Assembly (NCBI RefSeq): GCF_006007885.1
Contig: NZ_VCRO01000007.1
Coordinates: 62,001 to 126,000 of the forward strand
Direction of reading: 5' to 3'
Origin: Alteribacter natronophilus
GTDB taxonomy: Bacteria; Bacillota; Bacilli; Bacillales; Salisediminibacteriaceae
DNA: 64,000 bases
This document shows positions 32,890 through 43,238 of the stretch, in pieces; the first letter of the stretch is position 1, and each line of letters starts with the position of its first letter. Both the position numbers and the translations under genes were made by a program. Under the pieces are notes generated by a model. It saw nothing but the letters and a program-made list of their open reading frames with translations. It had not been told where the DNA came from and searched no databases.

Positions 32890-33711
32890 ATGTTTGAAGA
32901 CGCACAAATCCTTCGTTTATTAGGCATTATTGTAGATATTGCGCTCGTAACCTTTGTGATTTATAAACTGATTATGATTATACGGGGAACCCGCGCTGTT
33001 CAGCTCGTAAAAGGGATCGTGGTTATCCTTGCGGTCTGGTTTATCAGCAGTTTCCTCGGTCTGCAGACCCTGAACTGGATTATGAGTACCGCCATTGCCT
33101 ACGGTCTTCTGGCGATCATTATTATTTTCCAGCCGGAACTGCGGCGTGCTCTTGAACAGCTTGGACGGGGAAAGTTTTTTGCGAAAAGTTCCTCAGCTGC
33201 CAAAGAAGAAATCAAAGATACGATCAATCATATCGTGAAGGCAGCGAACTATATGGGGAAGCGCCGGATCGGGGCACTTATCTCCCTCGAGCGGGAAACG
33301 GGAATGACAGATTATGTGGAAACAGGCATCCCGATGAACGCCAACCTGTCTTCGGAGCTTCTGATCAATGTGTTTATTCCGAATACACCCCTGCATGACG
33401 GGGCGGTTATCATTAAGGGAAATGAAATTACCGCGGCTGCCTGTTATCTGCCCCTATCGGAAAACCCGTTTATCTCCAAGGAGCTTGGTACAAGGCACCG
33501 GGCAGCACTCGGGGTCAGTGAAGTAACGGACTCCGTTACTCTCGCAGTGTCCGAGGAGACCGGCGGGATTTCCCTGACAAAGAACGGAGAGCTTCACCGA
33601 AATCTCGATGAGGAGGCACTGAGGGAGCTTCTTATAAAGGAAATGCTCACTGAAAGTTCGGACACCGCTTCTTCACGCTGGCAGTGGGGAGGGAAGAAAA
33701 ATGATGGATAA
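32890..33711 (+). CDS. cdaA: Diadenylate cyclase CdaA
   Basis: CdaA makes the essential second messenger c-di-AMP from two ATP and controls potassium and osmolyte uptake. The 273-residue protein has three N-terminal membrane segments (about 10-28, 38-56, 62-80) and a DAC domain with the catalytic DGA motif (PLHDGAVIIKGNE) and RHR motif (GTRHRAALGVSE). It overlaps cdaR by 11 bp and precedes glmM, the conserved Firmicute cluster in which CdaR and GlmM both modulate CdaA. Confidence 0.96.
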   Translation: MFEDAQILRLLGIIVDIALVTFVIYKLIMIIRGTRAVQLVKGIVVILAVWFISSFLGLQTLNWIMSTAIAYGLLAIIIIFQPELRRALEQLGRGKFFAKSSSAAKEEIKDTINHIVKAANYMGKRRIGALISLERETGMTDYVETGIPMNANLSSELLINVFIPNTPLHDGAVIIKGNEITAAACYLPLSENPFISKELGTRHRAALGVSEVTDSVTLAVSEETGGISLTKNGELHRNLDEEALRELLIKEMLTESSDTASSRWQWGGKKNDG

Positions 33712-35122
33712 ATGGTTTAATAATAAATGGTTTATCCGGGGAATTTCCCTCTTTATTGCTGTCATGCTTTACATGATGGTAAGTATTGATAACGTCAATC
33801 ACCAGCAGCCCGGAGCAGGGATTCCCGGTATTACGGACGGGGAGCGCGTCCTGCAGGATGTGGAGCTGACAGTTCTCTACGATGAGGACAGGTATGTAGT
33901 GACAGAAGCCCCGGAAACCGTGGATGTGCAGCTTCAGGGGCCTCAGAATCTTCTTATGCTGCAGATTGCAAGGCCTCAGTATGAGGTGTTCATTGACCTG
34001 AGGGATCAGGGTGCCGGAGAGCACTATGAACGGGTTCAGTACAGTGGTTTCCAGAGTGAGCTTAGTGTCAGAGTGGACCCTTCCACTGTCCGGGTAACTC
34101 TCCAGGAGCTGCAGACTTCCTCGTTTCCTGTACAGGTGGAGCTTTTGAACGAGGATGAAATGGAATCGGGTTATGCCGCCGGGAGTCCTTCTGTCACGCC
34201 GAGCAGCGTGGATGTCACAGCAGCGGAAGGGCTCGTAAATCAGATTGCCACCGCGAGAGCCTTTGTTGATCTGTCAGGAGTATCCGAATCGGTGGACGAA
34301 AGTGTGGAAGTCCTTCTTTACGATGAGTCAGGAAATGAAATTGATCTTATCCCGGATCCTCCGGCGGTTGATGTAACGGTGCCGGTAACGAGCCCGAACA
34401 AGGAAGTTCCTGTGCGGATTGACCGGGAAGGGGAGCTTCCGGATGGTGCAGCCGTCACGTCAATCCAGCCGAACCCTTCAACGGTTACGGTATTCGGTCC
34501 ACCTGATGCAATCGACGAAATTAATTTCATCACAGGACTCACAGTAGACCTGTCCGAAATTACTGGGAGCACCGTTATCGAACTGGACGTGCCCGTCCCT
34601 GAGGGGGCGGAACGGGTTGAACCGGAAACGATTGAAGTGGAAGTGGAAATCGATGAGGAAGAAACCCGGGTGTTAAGCAACTTCCCGTTTGAAATCACGG
34701 GCCTGGACGAAATATACCAGGTTGAACTTCTCGACCCTGAAAGGGCAGTATTTGACCTGGAGGTCATTGGCACCTCCATGGTTCTCGCCCGGATCAGCAG
34801 TGGCGACATCGAAGCATTTATTGACCTGGATGGCCTTGATGCAGGAGAACATTCGGTGCCTCTTACAGTGACCGGCCCCCAGAACCTTCGTTTTGATTAT
34901 GACGTAGACGAAGTGGATATCAGAGTGTACGATGAAGAAGATGCAGAGGAAGCCAGTACCCAGAGCTCTCCTGAAAGTATAGAGGAAGAGCAGGAAGATG
35001 ACGTCATAGAAGACGAAGACGATGACGATCTTTCAGATGAGGAAGAGTCGGAGGAAGACGACGAAGAGCAGGAAGACGATGTGACAGAAGATGAAGACGA
35101 GCAGGATGCAGATTCTTCATAA
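33701..35122 (+). CDS. cdaR: CdaA regulatory protein CdaR with a long acidic tail
   Basis: CdaR is the extracytoplasmic, membrane-anchored regulator of CdaA. One membrane segment (GISLFIAVMLYMMVSI, about 13-28) is followed by YbbR repeats, seen as the recurring SxVDVTAAEGLV and PSTVTVFGP type strands over residues 50-400. The 473-residue length is normal to long. From about residue 405 the chain is almost only Asp, Glu and Ser (roughly 65 residues), far more acidic than the B. subtilis protein as I recall it. An outward-facing acidic tail suits high external salt or pH. The start could also be the second Met. Confidence 0.92.
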   Translation: MMDKWFNNKWFIRGISLFIAVMLYMMVSIDNVNHQQPGAGIPGITDGERVLQDVELTVLYDEDRYVVTEAPETVDVQLQGPQNLLMLQIARPQYEVFIDLRDQGAGEHYERVQYSGFQSELSVRVDPSTVRVTLQELQTSSFPVQVELLNEDEMESGYAAGSPSVTPSSVDVTAAEGLVNQIATARAFVDLSGVSESVDESVEVLLYDESGNEIDLIPDPPAVDVTVPVTSPNKEVPVRIDREGELPDGAAVTSIQPNPSTVTVFGPPDAIDEINFITGLTVDLSEITGSTVIELDVPVPEGAERVEPETIEVEVEIDEEETRVLSNFPFEITGLDEIYQVELLDPERAVFDLEVIGTSMVLARISSGDIEAFIDLDGLDAGEHSVPLTVTGPQNLRFDYDVDEVDIRVYDEEDAEEASTQSSPESIEEEQEDDVIEDEDDDDLSDEEESEEDDEEQEDDVTEDEDEQDADSS

Positions 35123-35246
35123 CTCCTGACCTTCACAGCTGGAATTATACACTTACACAAGGCGGGCACATTCTTTGGGATCTGCCCGCAATCATACATA
35201 AAAAGCCGCTTTGATCGCGGTATCGGAAAACAAGGAGAGATTTTTT

Positions 35247-36611
35247 ATGGGCAGACATTTTGGAACAGACGGAGTCAGAGGAGTAGCCAACACAGAACTT
35301 ACTCCTGAACTGGCCTTTAAGCTTGGCCGATTCGGTGGATATATTCTTACAAAGGAAAGCGAAGGACGTCCTAAAGTTCTTATCGGCAGGGATACCCGTA
35401 TTTCCGGCCACATGCTTGAAGGTGCGCTTGTGGCAGGGCTTCTTTCCATCGGAGCTGAAGTCATGCGGTTAGGTGTGATATCAACACCAGGGGTGGCCTA
35501 CCTTACAAAAGCACTGAGTGCCCAGGCTGGTGTAATGATTTCTGCCTCCCACAACCCGGTTGCAGATAACGGCATTAAGTTTTTCGGTCCGGACGGATTC
35601 AAACTCGTGGACAGCCAGGAAGATGAAATTGAAGAGCTTCTTAACAGGGAAGAAGGCATGGAAGACGAACTTCCCCGCCCAACCGGTGCCGACCTCGGCC
35701 AGGTTAACGACTATTTCGAAGGCGGCCAGAAGTACCTGCAGTACCTGAAACAGACAATTCACCAGGACTTTACCGGACTTCACATTGCCCTTGATTGCGC
35801 CCATGGAGCGGCATCCTCCCTTGCGGCCCACCTGTTTGCAGACCTGGATGCCGACCAGATTTCAACGATCGGCGCTTCCCCTAACGGGACAAACATCAAT
35901 GACGGGGTGGGCTCCACCCATCCCGATGCACTTGTGGAGCTTGTGCGGGAAAAAGGTGCTGACATCGGCCTCGCATTCGACGGTGATGCGGATCGTCTTA
36001 TTGCTGTGGATGAAAACGGGAAGATCGTGGACGGCGATCAGATCATGTTTATCTGTGCAAAGTATATGAAAGAGAGAGGCTTCCTGAAAGAAGATACGGT
36101 TGTTTCCACTGTGATGAGTAACCTTGGGTTCTATAAAGCGCTTGAAGGCATGGGTGCACACACGAAGCAGACAGCTGTAGGTGACCGGTACGTAATCGAA
36201 GAGATGCGCAAAGGCGGCTACAATCTCGGCGGCGAGCAGAGCGGACATATTATCTTCCTCGACTATACGACAACAGGGGACGGCCTTCTATCTGCCATTC
36301 AGCTCGTTAACATTCTCAAAGCAACGGGCAAACCGCTTTCCGAGCTTGCATCCGAAATGAAACACTTCCCTCAGAAGCTCGTAAACGTCCGGGTGGCAGA
36401 TAAGCACGCCCTTCATGACAATGAAGTTATCGCAGATGAAATCAATGCGGTTGAAGCGGAAATGAACGGACAGGGACGAATCCTTGTACGCCCTTCCGGT
36501 ACAGAGCCGCTTGTACGCGTGATGGCGGAAGCACCGACAGTGGAACAGTGCGAAACGTACGTTCAGAAAATTGTTGATGTCGTAAAGCGCGAACTCGGCT
36601 CCCTCGACTGA
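35247..36611 (+). CDS. glmM: Phosphoglucosamine mutase
   Basis: GlmM converts glucosamine-6-phosphate to glucosamine-1-phosphate for UDP-GlcNAc synthesis and also inhibits CdaA by direct contact. The start is ATG 35247 behind AAGGAGAGA, giving 454 residues. The phosphoserine loop [15 protein letters not shown] is near residue 95-109, the metal loop [14 protein letters not shown] near 240 and the sugar-binding [10 protein letters not shown] near 325. The C-terminal [12 protein letters not shown] phosphate-binding loop is intact. Confidence 0.97.
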   Translation: MGRHFGTDGVRGVANTELTPELAFKLGRFGGYILTKESEGRPKVLIGRDTRISGHMLEGALVAGLLSIGAEVMRLGVISTPGVAYLTKALSAQAGVMISASHNPVADNGIKFFGPDGFKLVDSQEDEIEELLNREEGMEDELPRPTGADLGQVNDYFEGGQKYLQYLKQTIHQDFTGLHIALDCAHGAASSLAAHLFADLDADQISTIGASPNGTNINDGVGSTHPDALVELVREKGADIGLAFDGDADRLIAVDENGKIVDGDQIMFICAKYMKERGFLKEDTVVSTVMSNLGFYKALEGMGAHTKQTAVGDRYVIEEMRKGGYNLGGEQSGHIIFLDYTTTGDGLLSAIQLVNILKATGKPLSELASEMKHFPQKLVNVRVADKHALHDNEVIADEINAVEAEMNGQGRILVRPSGTEPLVRVMAEAPTVEQCETYVQKIVDVVKRELGSLD

Positions 36612-36654
36612 TCCCGCCTGGACCTCGATACGGCTAAAAAAAGCATTTATTTCA

Positions 36655-36745
36655 GATGGAGTTAAGCTTCAGTGAGATTCCTGTCGCAGTCCGAGGAGGC
36701 TCACATGACCGCTGCGGAAAGCGAACGGATGACGGGTAATGGCGC
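36655..36745 (+). repeat. Dispersed GC-rich element, decayed copy F
   Basis: GTGAGATTCCTGTCGCAG, CCGAGGAGGCTCACATG and GCTGCGGAAAGCGAACGG match the family core words in order, but the interior is deleted and no inverted ends are seen. It begins about 44 bp after the glmM stop. Confidence 0.6.
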
Positions 36746-36770
36746 TCTCCCAGAGTATAAGTGGAACGGG

Positions 36771-36807
36771 TATGCATGGATAGCACGTGACACGCTGTCC
36801 ATGCATA
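36771..36807. terminator. Long hairpin after glmM
   Basis: TATGCATGGATAGC pairs with GCTGTCCATGCATA (one G-T) around a 9-nt loop. Only TTCATTATT follows, so it is either a weak terminator for cda-glmM or a structural element. Confidence 0.5.
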
Positions 36808-36918
36808 TTCATTATTAACAGCGCACACTTTTCGGGGAGGTGATGGAAAAGAAAAAAATGATGTTTACTAAACTATTTGCAGGGAAACGGAAAGACAGGA
36901 AAGAATTTTCCAAAAGTA

Positions 36919-36948
36919 TTGACCCGTTTTCAGATTTCGTAGTATGAT
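36919..36948 (+). promoter_or_regulatory. Promoter of the glmS ribozyme transcript
   Basis: TTGACC at 36919-36924 and TATGAT at 36943-36948 are 18 bp apart, about 60 bp before the ribozyme cleavage site. Confidence 0.75.
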
Positions 36949-36999
36949 GAGCGGGTATTTTAAAAAGCGGAAGGAGGACGGAGGTCAGACAAATGTACA

Positions 37000-37180
37000 G
37001 CAACACCTGAAGCGCCTGAACTGAGCGGGGGATCGGATATGCCTGTTCAGTTGACGAGGAGGAGGTTTATCGATCTTTCGGCGGATGCCTCCCGGTTGTT
37101 CATCACAACCGAAAGCCTGCAAGCCTAAAACAGAGAGGCGACTCTCTGAACAAAAGCTTGGGCAGTGATGAAGCTTTTAA
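37000..37180 (+). promoter_or_regulatory. glmS ribozyme/riboswitch
   Basis: The glucosamine-6-phosphate-dependent self-cleaving ribozyme is recognised from AGCGCCTGAACTGAGC (37011), GACGAGGAGGAGGTTTATCG (37054), TTCGGCGGATGCCTCCCGG (37076) and CCGAAAGCCTGCAAG (37110), in the family order. Cleavage is expected between A37011 and G37012. The hairpins CAGAGAG/CTCTCTG and AAAGCTT/AAGCTTT follow at the 3' side. It controls glmS, but about 230 bp including repeat copy G separate it from the glmS start. Confidence 0.93.
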
Positions 37181-37184
37181 CTTA

Positions 37185-37330
37185 AATTGAGCCGGAATGC
37201 CCGAAGACTCCTGCGGTAGTGGGGGCCAGGCGAGACCCCGCACGGCAGAAGCCGGAGGAGGCTTGCCGGCACCACCGCGGAAAGCGAAGGGCATACAGGG
37301 TCACTGAATTTATGACCGTAAAATTTATAA
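37185..37330 (+). repeat. Dispersed GC-rich element, copy G, in the glmS leader
   Basis: CCGAAGACTCCTGCGGTAGT (37201), GGCGAGACCCCGCACGGC (37228) and CACCGCGGAAAGCGAAGGGC (37273) are family core. The ends AAATTGAGCCGGAATGCCC and, on the opposite strand, AAATTCAGTGACCCTG are loosely inverted. It lies between the ribozyme and glmS, so it is part of the glmS 5' leader. Confidence 0.75.
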
Positions 37331-37411
37331 TTAGATCTTCGACTAAATAGAGAGTGGGGCAGGACTGCCCCGTGCATGTTCCTGCCCTGCATACAGGGAG
37401 GAAACATTATT

Positions 37412-39214
37412 ATGTGTGGAATTGTAGGATATATCGGAACAGAGGATGCAAAGGAAATTCTTCTTCGGGGACTGGAGAAGCTCGAATACCGGGGATACGA
37501 CTCTGCAGGAATTGCAGTAGCCAACGGAAGCGGCGTGAACGTGTTTAAGGAAAAAGGCCGGATCGCGACTCTTCGTGAAGCAGTTGACGAAACGAAACAG
37601 GGAACAGTCGGCATCGGTCATACCCGGTGGGCAACCCACGGGGCGCCAAGCAAAGTAAACGCACACCCCCATCAGAGCACGACGGAGCGCTACACACTCG
37701 TACACAACGGTGTAATCGAGAACTACTCCCAGCTTCGTAAGGAATTCCTTGAGGACACAGCACTTACAAGTGACACAGATACGGAAATCATCGTGCAGCT
37801 TGTTGAGCGCTTTGCAAAAGAAGGCCTGTCGACTGAAGAAGCATTCCGCAAGACCTTGAGCCTGCTGAGAGGTTCTTACGCCACGGCTCTGCTTGACAAC
37901 AAGGAACCTGAAACAATCCTTGTCGGAAAAAACAAGAGCCCTCTCCTCGTAGGACTTGGAGAAGGCGTAAACGTTGTGGCCAGTGATGCCATGGCAATGC
38001 TGCAGGTAACAAATGAGTACGTTGAGCTCATGGACGAAGAGATTGTCGTTGTTAAACGCGATAGCGTGACAATCAAGACGCTTGACGGTGAAGTAGTGAC
38101 ACGTGACTCCTACACGGCGGAGCTTGATGCAAGCGACATCGAAAAAGGGACGTATCCTCACTACATGCTCAAGGAAATTGACGAGCAGCCTTATGTGATC
38201 CGGAATATCATTACGAAATACCAGAACGAAAACGATACGATTAAGCTTGATGAGGACATCCGTCAGGCGATGACCGATGCAGACCGCATCTACATCATCG
38301 CTGCAGGAACGAGCTACCACGCCGGTCTTGTCGGAAAACAGCTGATCGAAAAAATCGCCAACAAGCCGGTGGAAACCCACATTGCCAGTGAGTTTCTTTA
38401 CAACATGCCGCTGCTTAGCGAAAAACCACTCTTTATTTTCATCTCCCAGAGCGGGGAAACTGCTGACCTTCGCGGTGTACTCGTGGAAACGAAAAAGCTG
38501 GGCCATAAAGCCCTGACTATTACAAACGTACCGGGATCCACTCTTTCCCGTGAATCAGACTTTACGCTTCACACGTACGCGGGACCTGAAATTGCCGTTG
38601 CGTCAACGAAGGCTTATACAGCGCAGATGGCCGTTCTTGCCATTCTTGCTGTTGACACTGCCCGTGCTGCAGGTGTGAAGATGGACTTCGATCCGCTACA
38701 GGAGCTTGCGATCGTTGCCAACGCTATGGAAACTCTCACGGACCAGAAGGAAACACTCGAGCAGGTAGCCCGTGAGTATCTGAGCGTTACACGCAACTGT
38801 TTCTTCATTGGCCGTGCCATGGACTACCATGTCTGCCTTGAAGGAGCCCTTAAGCTGAAAGAGATCTCCTATATCCAGGCGGAAGGTTTTGCCGGCGGGG
38901 AGCTCAAGCACGGAACCATTGCCCTGATCGAGGAGGGTACGCCGATCGTTGGCCTTGCCACTCAGGAGCACGTAAACTTAAGCATCCGCGGTAACATCAA
39001 GGAAGTTGTCGCACGTGGTGCCTACCCATGCACGATCAGCATGGAAGGCTTTGAAGAGGAAGACGACACAATCGTCATCCCGCGCGTGCACGAGTACCTG
39101 ACTCCGCTTGTGAGCGTTATCCCGCTCCAGCTGATCAGCTACTACGCCGCCCTTCACCGCAACTGCGACGTTGATAAGCCGCGTAACCTCGCAAAAAGTG
39201 TAACTGTAGAATAG
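37412..39214 (+). CDS. glmS: Glutamine--fructose-6-phosphate aminotransferase
   Basis: GlmS makes glucosamine-6-phosphate from fructose-6-phosphate and glutamine, the entry to amino-sugar synthesis. The start ATG 37412 follows GGGAGG and exposes Cys2 (MCGIVGYIG), the glutaminase nucleophile; the longer frame from 37376 would bury it. The 600-residue protein has an N-terminal glutaminase domain ([18 protein letters not shown]) and two SIS isomerase domains ([38 protein letters not shown]). The C-terminal NLAKSVTVE is conserved. Expression is limited by the upstream ribozyme. Confidence 0.98.
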   Translation: MCGIVGYIGTEDAKEILLRGLEKLEYRGYDSAGIAVANGSGVNVFKEKGRIATLREAVDETKQGTVGIGHTRWATHGAPSKVNAHPHQSTTERYTLVHNGVIENYSQLRKEFLEDTALTSDTDTEIIVQLVERFAKEGLSTEEAFRKTLSLLRGSYATALLDNKEPETILVGKNKSPLLVGLGEGVNVVASDAMAMLQVTNEYVELMDEEIVVVKRDSVTIKTLDGEVVTRDSYTAELDASDIEKGTYPHYMLKEIDEQPYVIRNIITKYQNENDTIKLDEDIRQAMTDADRIYIIAAGTSYHAGLVGKQLIEKIANKPVETHIASEFLYNMPLLSEKPLFIFISQSGETADLRGVLVETKKLGHKALTITNVPGSTLSRESDFTLHTYAGPEIAVASTKAYTAQMAVLAILAVDTARAAGVKMDFDPLQELAIVANAMETLTDQKETLEQVAREYLSVTRNCFFIGRAMDYHVCLEGALKLKEISYIQAEGFAGGELKHGTIALIEEGTPIVGLATQEHVNLSIRGNIKEVVARGAYPCTISMEGFEEEDDTIVIPRVHEYLTPLVSVIPLQLISYYAALHRNCDVDKPRNLAKSVTVE

Positions 39215-39221
39215 TTTGCTG

Positions 39222-39262
39222 CACCCTTTCGGATTCAGATAGATTCCGAAGGGGTGTTTTTA
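39222..39262 (+). terminator. Terminator of glmS
   Basis: CACCCTTTCGG pairs with CCGAAGGGGTG (one G-T) around a 13-nt loop, then TTTTTACG. It starts 8 bp after the glmS stop. Confidence 0.85.
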
Positions 39263-39297
39263 CGTTATGATAGAAATAGAATAGGAGGGAGCGGGCA

Positions 39298-39765
39298 ATG
39301 GATGCGGTAATCAAAACTGGCAACGGTAAATTTAATTTCAGGGTGGCAGGTGTCTTAATAGTAGATAACCAGGTTCTCTTACATAAAGCTGAGACTGATT
39401 CATTCTGGGCTCTTCCCGGTGGAAGGGTGCAGATATCTGAGAGATCAGAGGATGCTCTGATCAGAGAGATACAGGAAGAAACCGGGATGAGGGTTAAAAC
39501 AGAGGGCCTTCTCTGGACTGTTGAAAACTTCTTTCATTATGAGGGAGAGGCTTTTCATGAAATCGGCTTTTATTATCGGATGTGTCCCGAACTGCCACTG
39601 GAAAAACAGAAGTCTTTTTACGGATTGGAAACGGACCGCCAGTTAGTTTTCAGGTGGTTTCCCCTCGATCAGCTTGATGACATTGAAGTGAGGCCGTCTT
39701 TTCTCAAAGAGAGACTGAAAGGGTTGCCTGAACACGCAACTCATATTGTAGTAGATACCAGGTGA
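39298..39765 (+). CDS. Nudix hydrolase
   Basis: This 155-residue Nudix protein carries the box GGRVQISERSEDALIREIQE followed by ETG, fitting G-x5-E-x7-R-E-U-x-E-E-x-G. It should hydrolyse a nucleoside diphosphate linked to another group; the substrate is not evident. GGAGGGAGCG precedes the ATG. It starts 13 bp before a second, unrelated Nudix gene, so the two probably form an operon. Base composition is slightly more AT rich than that of glmS. Confidence 0.85.
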   Translation: MDAVIKTGNGKFNFRVAGVLIVDNQVLLHKAETDSFWALPGGRVQISERSEDALIREIQEETGMRVKTEGLLWTVENFFHYEGEAFHEIGFYYRMCPELPLEKQKSFYGLETDRQLVFRWFPLDQLDDIEVRPSFLKERLKGLPEHATHIVVDTR

Positions 39766-39778
39766 GGGGGAGATCCAG

Positions 39779-40297
39779 ATGGAAAAGTGGGACATATACG
39801 ATCGGCACCGCAGGAAAACCGGAAAGCAGATGATCCGGGGGGAGGCGTTTGAGGATGGCGCTTATCATTTAGTCGTTCACGTATGCCTGTTTAATGAAAA
39901 AGGGGAGATGCTCATCCAGCAGCGCCAGTCGGACCGTGAAACCTGGGCAGATATGTGGGATGTAACCGTGGGCGGCAGTGCCCTTGCCGGTGAAACGAGT
40001 CAGGAGGCTGCCGAGCGGGAAGTGGAAGAGGAAATTGGTTATACGCTCGACTTCAGCAGCAGACGGCCCTCATTTACAATTAATTTTGACCATGGTTTCG
40101 ACGACTATTACCTGGTGGAATCACAGGTGGATATCTCTTCTCTCACTTTTCCTACTGAGGAAGTGAAGGAAGTGATGTGGGCCTCAAGGCAGGAAATCAT
40201 GGATATGATCGAGGAAGGGGTATTTATTCCGTACTATGAATCGCTCATCCAGTTATTTTTTGATATAAGACACGGGCTGGGAGCACACGATCGCTAA
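39779..40297 (+). CDS. Nudix hydrolase, isopentenyl-diphosphate isomerase-like branch
   Basis: This 172-residue protein starts WDIYDRHRRKTGKQMIRGE, the entry found in YfcD/IDI-like Nudix proteins, and continues HVCLFNEKGEMLIQQRQ. The Nudix box is GGSALAGETSQEAAEREVEE followed by EIG. Members of this branch are often annotated as IDI-like but lack proof of isomerase activity. It follows the first Nudix gene by 13 bp with GGTGAGGGGGA as ribosome site and ends at a strong terminator. Confidence 0.83.
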   Translation: MEKWDIYDRHRRKTGKQMIRGEAFEDGAYHLVVHVCLFNEKGEMLIQQRQSDRETWADMWDVTVGGSALAGETSQEAAEREVEEEIGYTLDFSSRRPSFTINFDHGFDDYYLVESQVDISSLTFPTEEVKEVMWASRQEIMDMIEEGVFIPYYESLIQLFFDIRHGLGAHDR

Positions 40298-40312
40298 AAT
40301 GGATAAACAAAG

Positions 40313-40343
40313 GAAAAAGCACCTCGATTGAGGTGCTTTTTCC
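40313..40343. terminator. Bidirectional terminator between Nudix gene and katG
   Basis: AAAAAGCACCTC and GAGGTGCTTTTT form a perfect stem around GATT, with T-runs on both strands, between convergent genes. Confidence 0.92.
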
Positions 40344-40357
40344 GCTTCAATGCCGTA

Positions 40358-42544
<2,187 letters not shown>

Positions 42545-42635
42545 TTATTCTCCTTTCTGATTTGAGAAGAGTGAGCAGCAAAAACTTGCCTTGCATGGTA
42601 CGAAACTGAAAATGGAGACAATATCGATTCTTACA

Positions 42636-42650
42636 TTGTAATTATATTAA
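42636..42650. promoter_or_regulatory. PerR-like operator upstream of katG
   Basis: TTGTAATTATATTAA matches 12 of 14 defined positions of the Per box TTATAATNATTATAA. On the minus strand it overlaps a TATAAT -10 hexamer, where a bound repressor would block katG. Confidence 0.55.
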
Positions 42651-42977
42651 ATGATGAGCCAAATAAAAAGTATAATGCTCCTTAAAATACAGAAAATTTA
42701 AACATTTAAACGAAAGTTAGAAAAAAAGAGTAGTAAATTAGTTTCAATTTTTCTGCCTTTCCTCTCGTCAGTTCTCATCTGCCAAACGGAATTCAAGGTT
42801 ACTAGTACTTTAGTACCCTTGCAAGGCAGCGCCTCCCAAACATTAATTTACCATCATCTTCTTGGTTTTAAACATTATGGTTTCAAAAGACTCCGGGTGA
42901 AATCGAAAGAGGAGAGGACTGGAACAAATGCAGGACCTTAGACCCTGAATTGGAGTCAGACTATTCAAAATCCTGAA

Positions 42978-43006
42978 TTGACAAAAAACTGCGCAGGGAA
43001 TATTAT
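42978..43006 (+). promoter_or_regulatory. Sigma-A promoter of the GH16 glucanase gene
   Basis: TTGACA at 42978-42983 and TATTAT at 43001-43006 are exactly 17 bp apart. The transcript would have a leader of about 230 nt that contains both palindromic operators. The rest of the 697-bp gap is AT rich and holds no gene. Confidence 0.8.
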
Positions 43007-43053
43007 TTAATTTGAAAACTGTCCTGAGACGGCTGTTTTTTTACCGGGTTTTT

Positions 43054-43157
43054 CGAAAGCGCTTTCGTTAGGCTGTGAGCCGGATCAATGAGATGGGGGA
43101 TCATCGTGTTGAGAACAAACAGGGGGGTTCTTTCACAGTAAAACGAAAGCGCTTTCG
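43054..43157. promoter_or_regulatory. Twin LacI/cre-type operators
   Basis: The perfect palindrome CGAAAGCGCTTTCG occurs at 43054-43067 and again at 43144-43157, 90 bp apart. It has the CcpA/LacI-family core AAAGCGCTTT with C/G outer bases in place of T/A. Both lie downstream of the promoter, where a repressor could block elongation or loop DNA. Confidence 0.75.
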
Positions 43158-43238
43158 TGAGCATTATACATTCTGGAAAAGGAGGGCGGGAGAGTAAAGC
43201 AGGGGGAAATATAATACCAAAAAGGTGGCGACAAACTT

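Noticed and set aside
37343-38506. A 387-codon frame antisense to glmS
   Set aside because: It is a shadow of glmS codon bias, without a ribosome site or recognisable domains.
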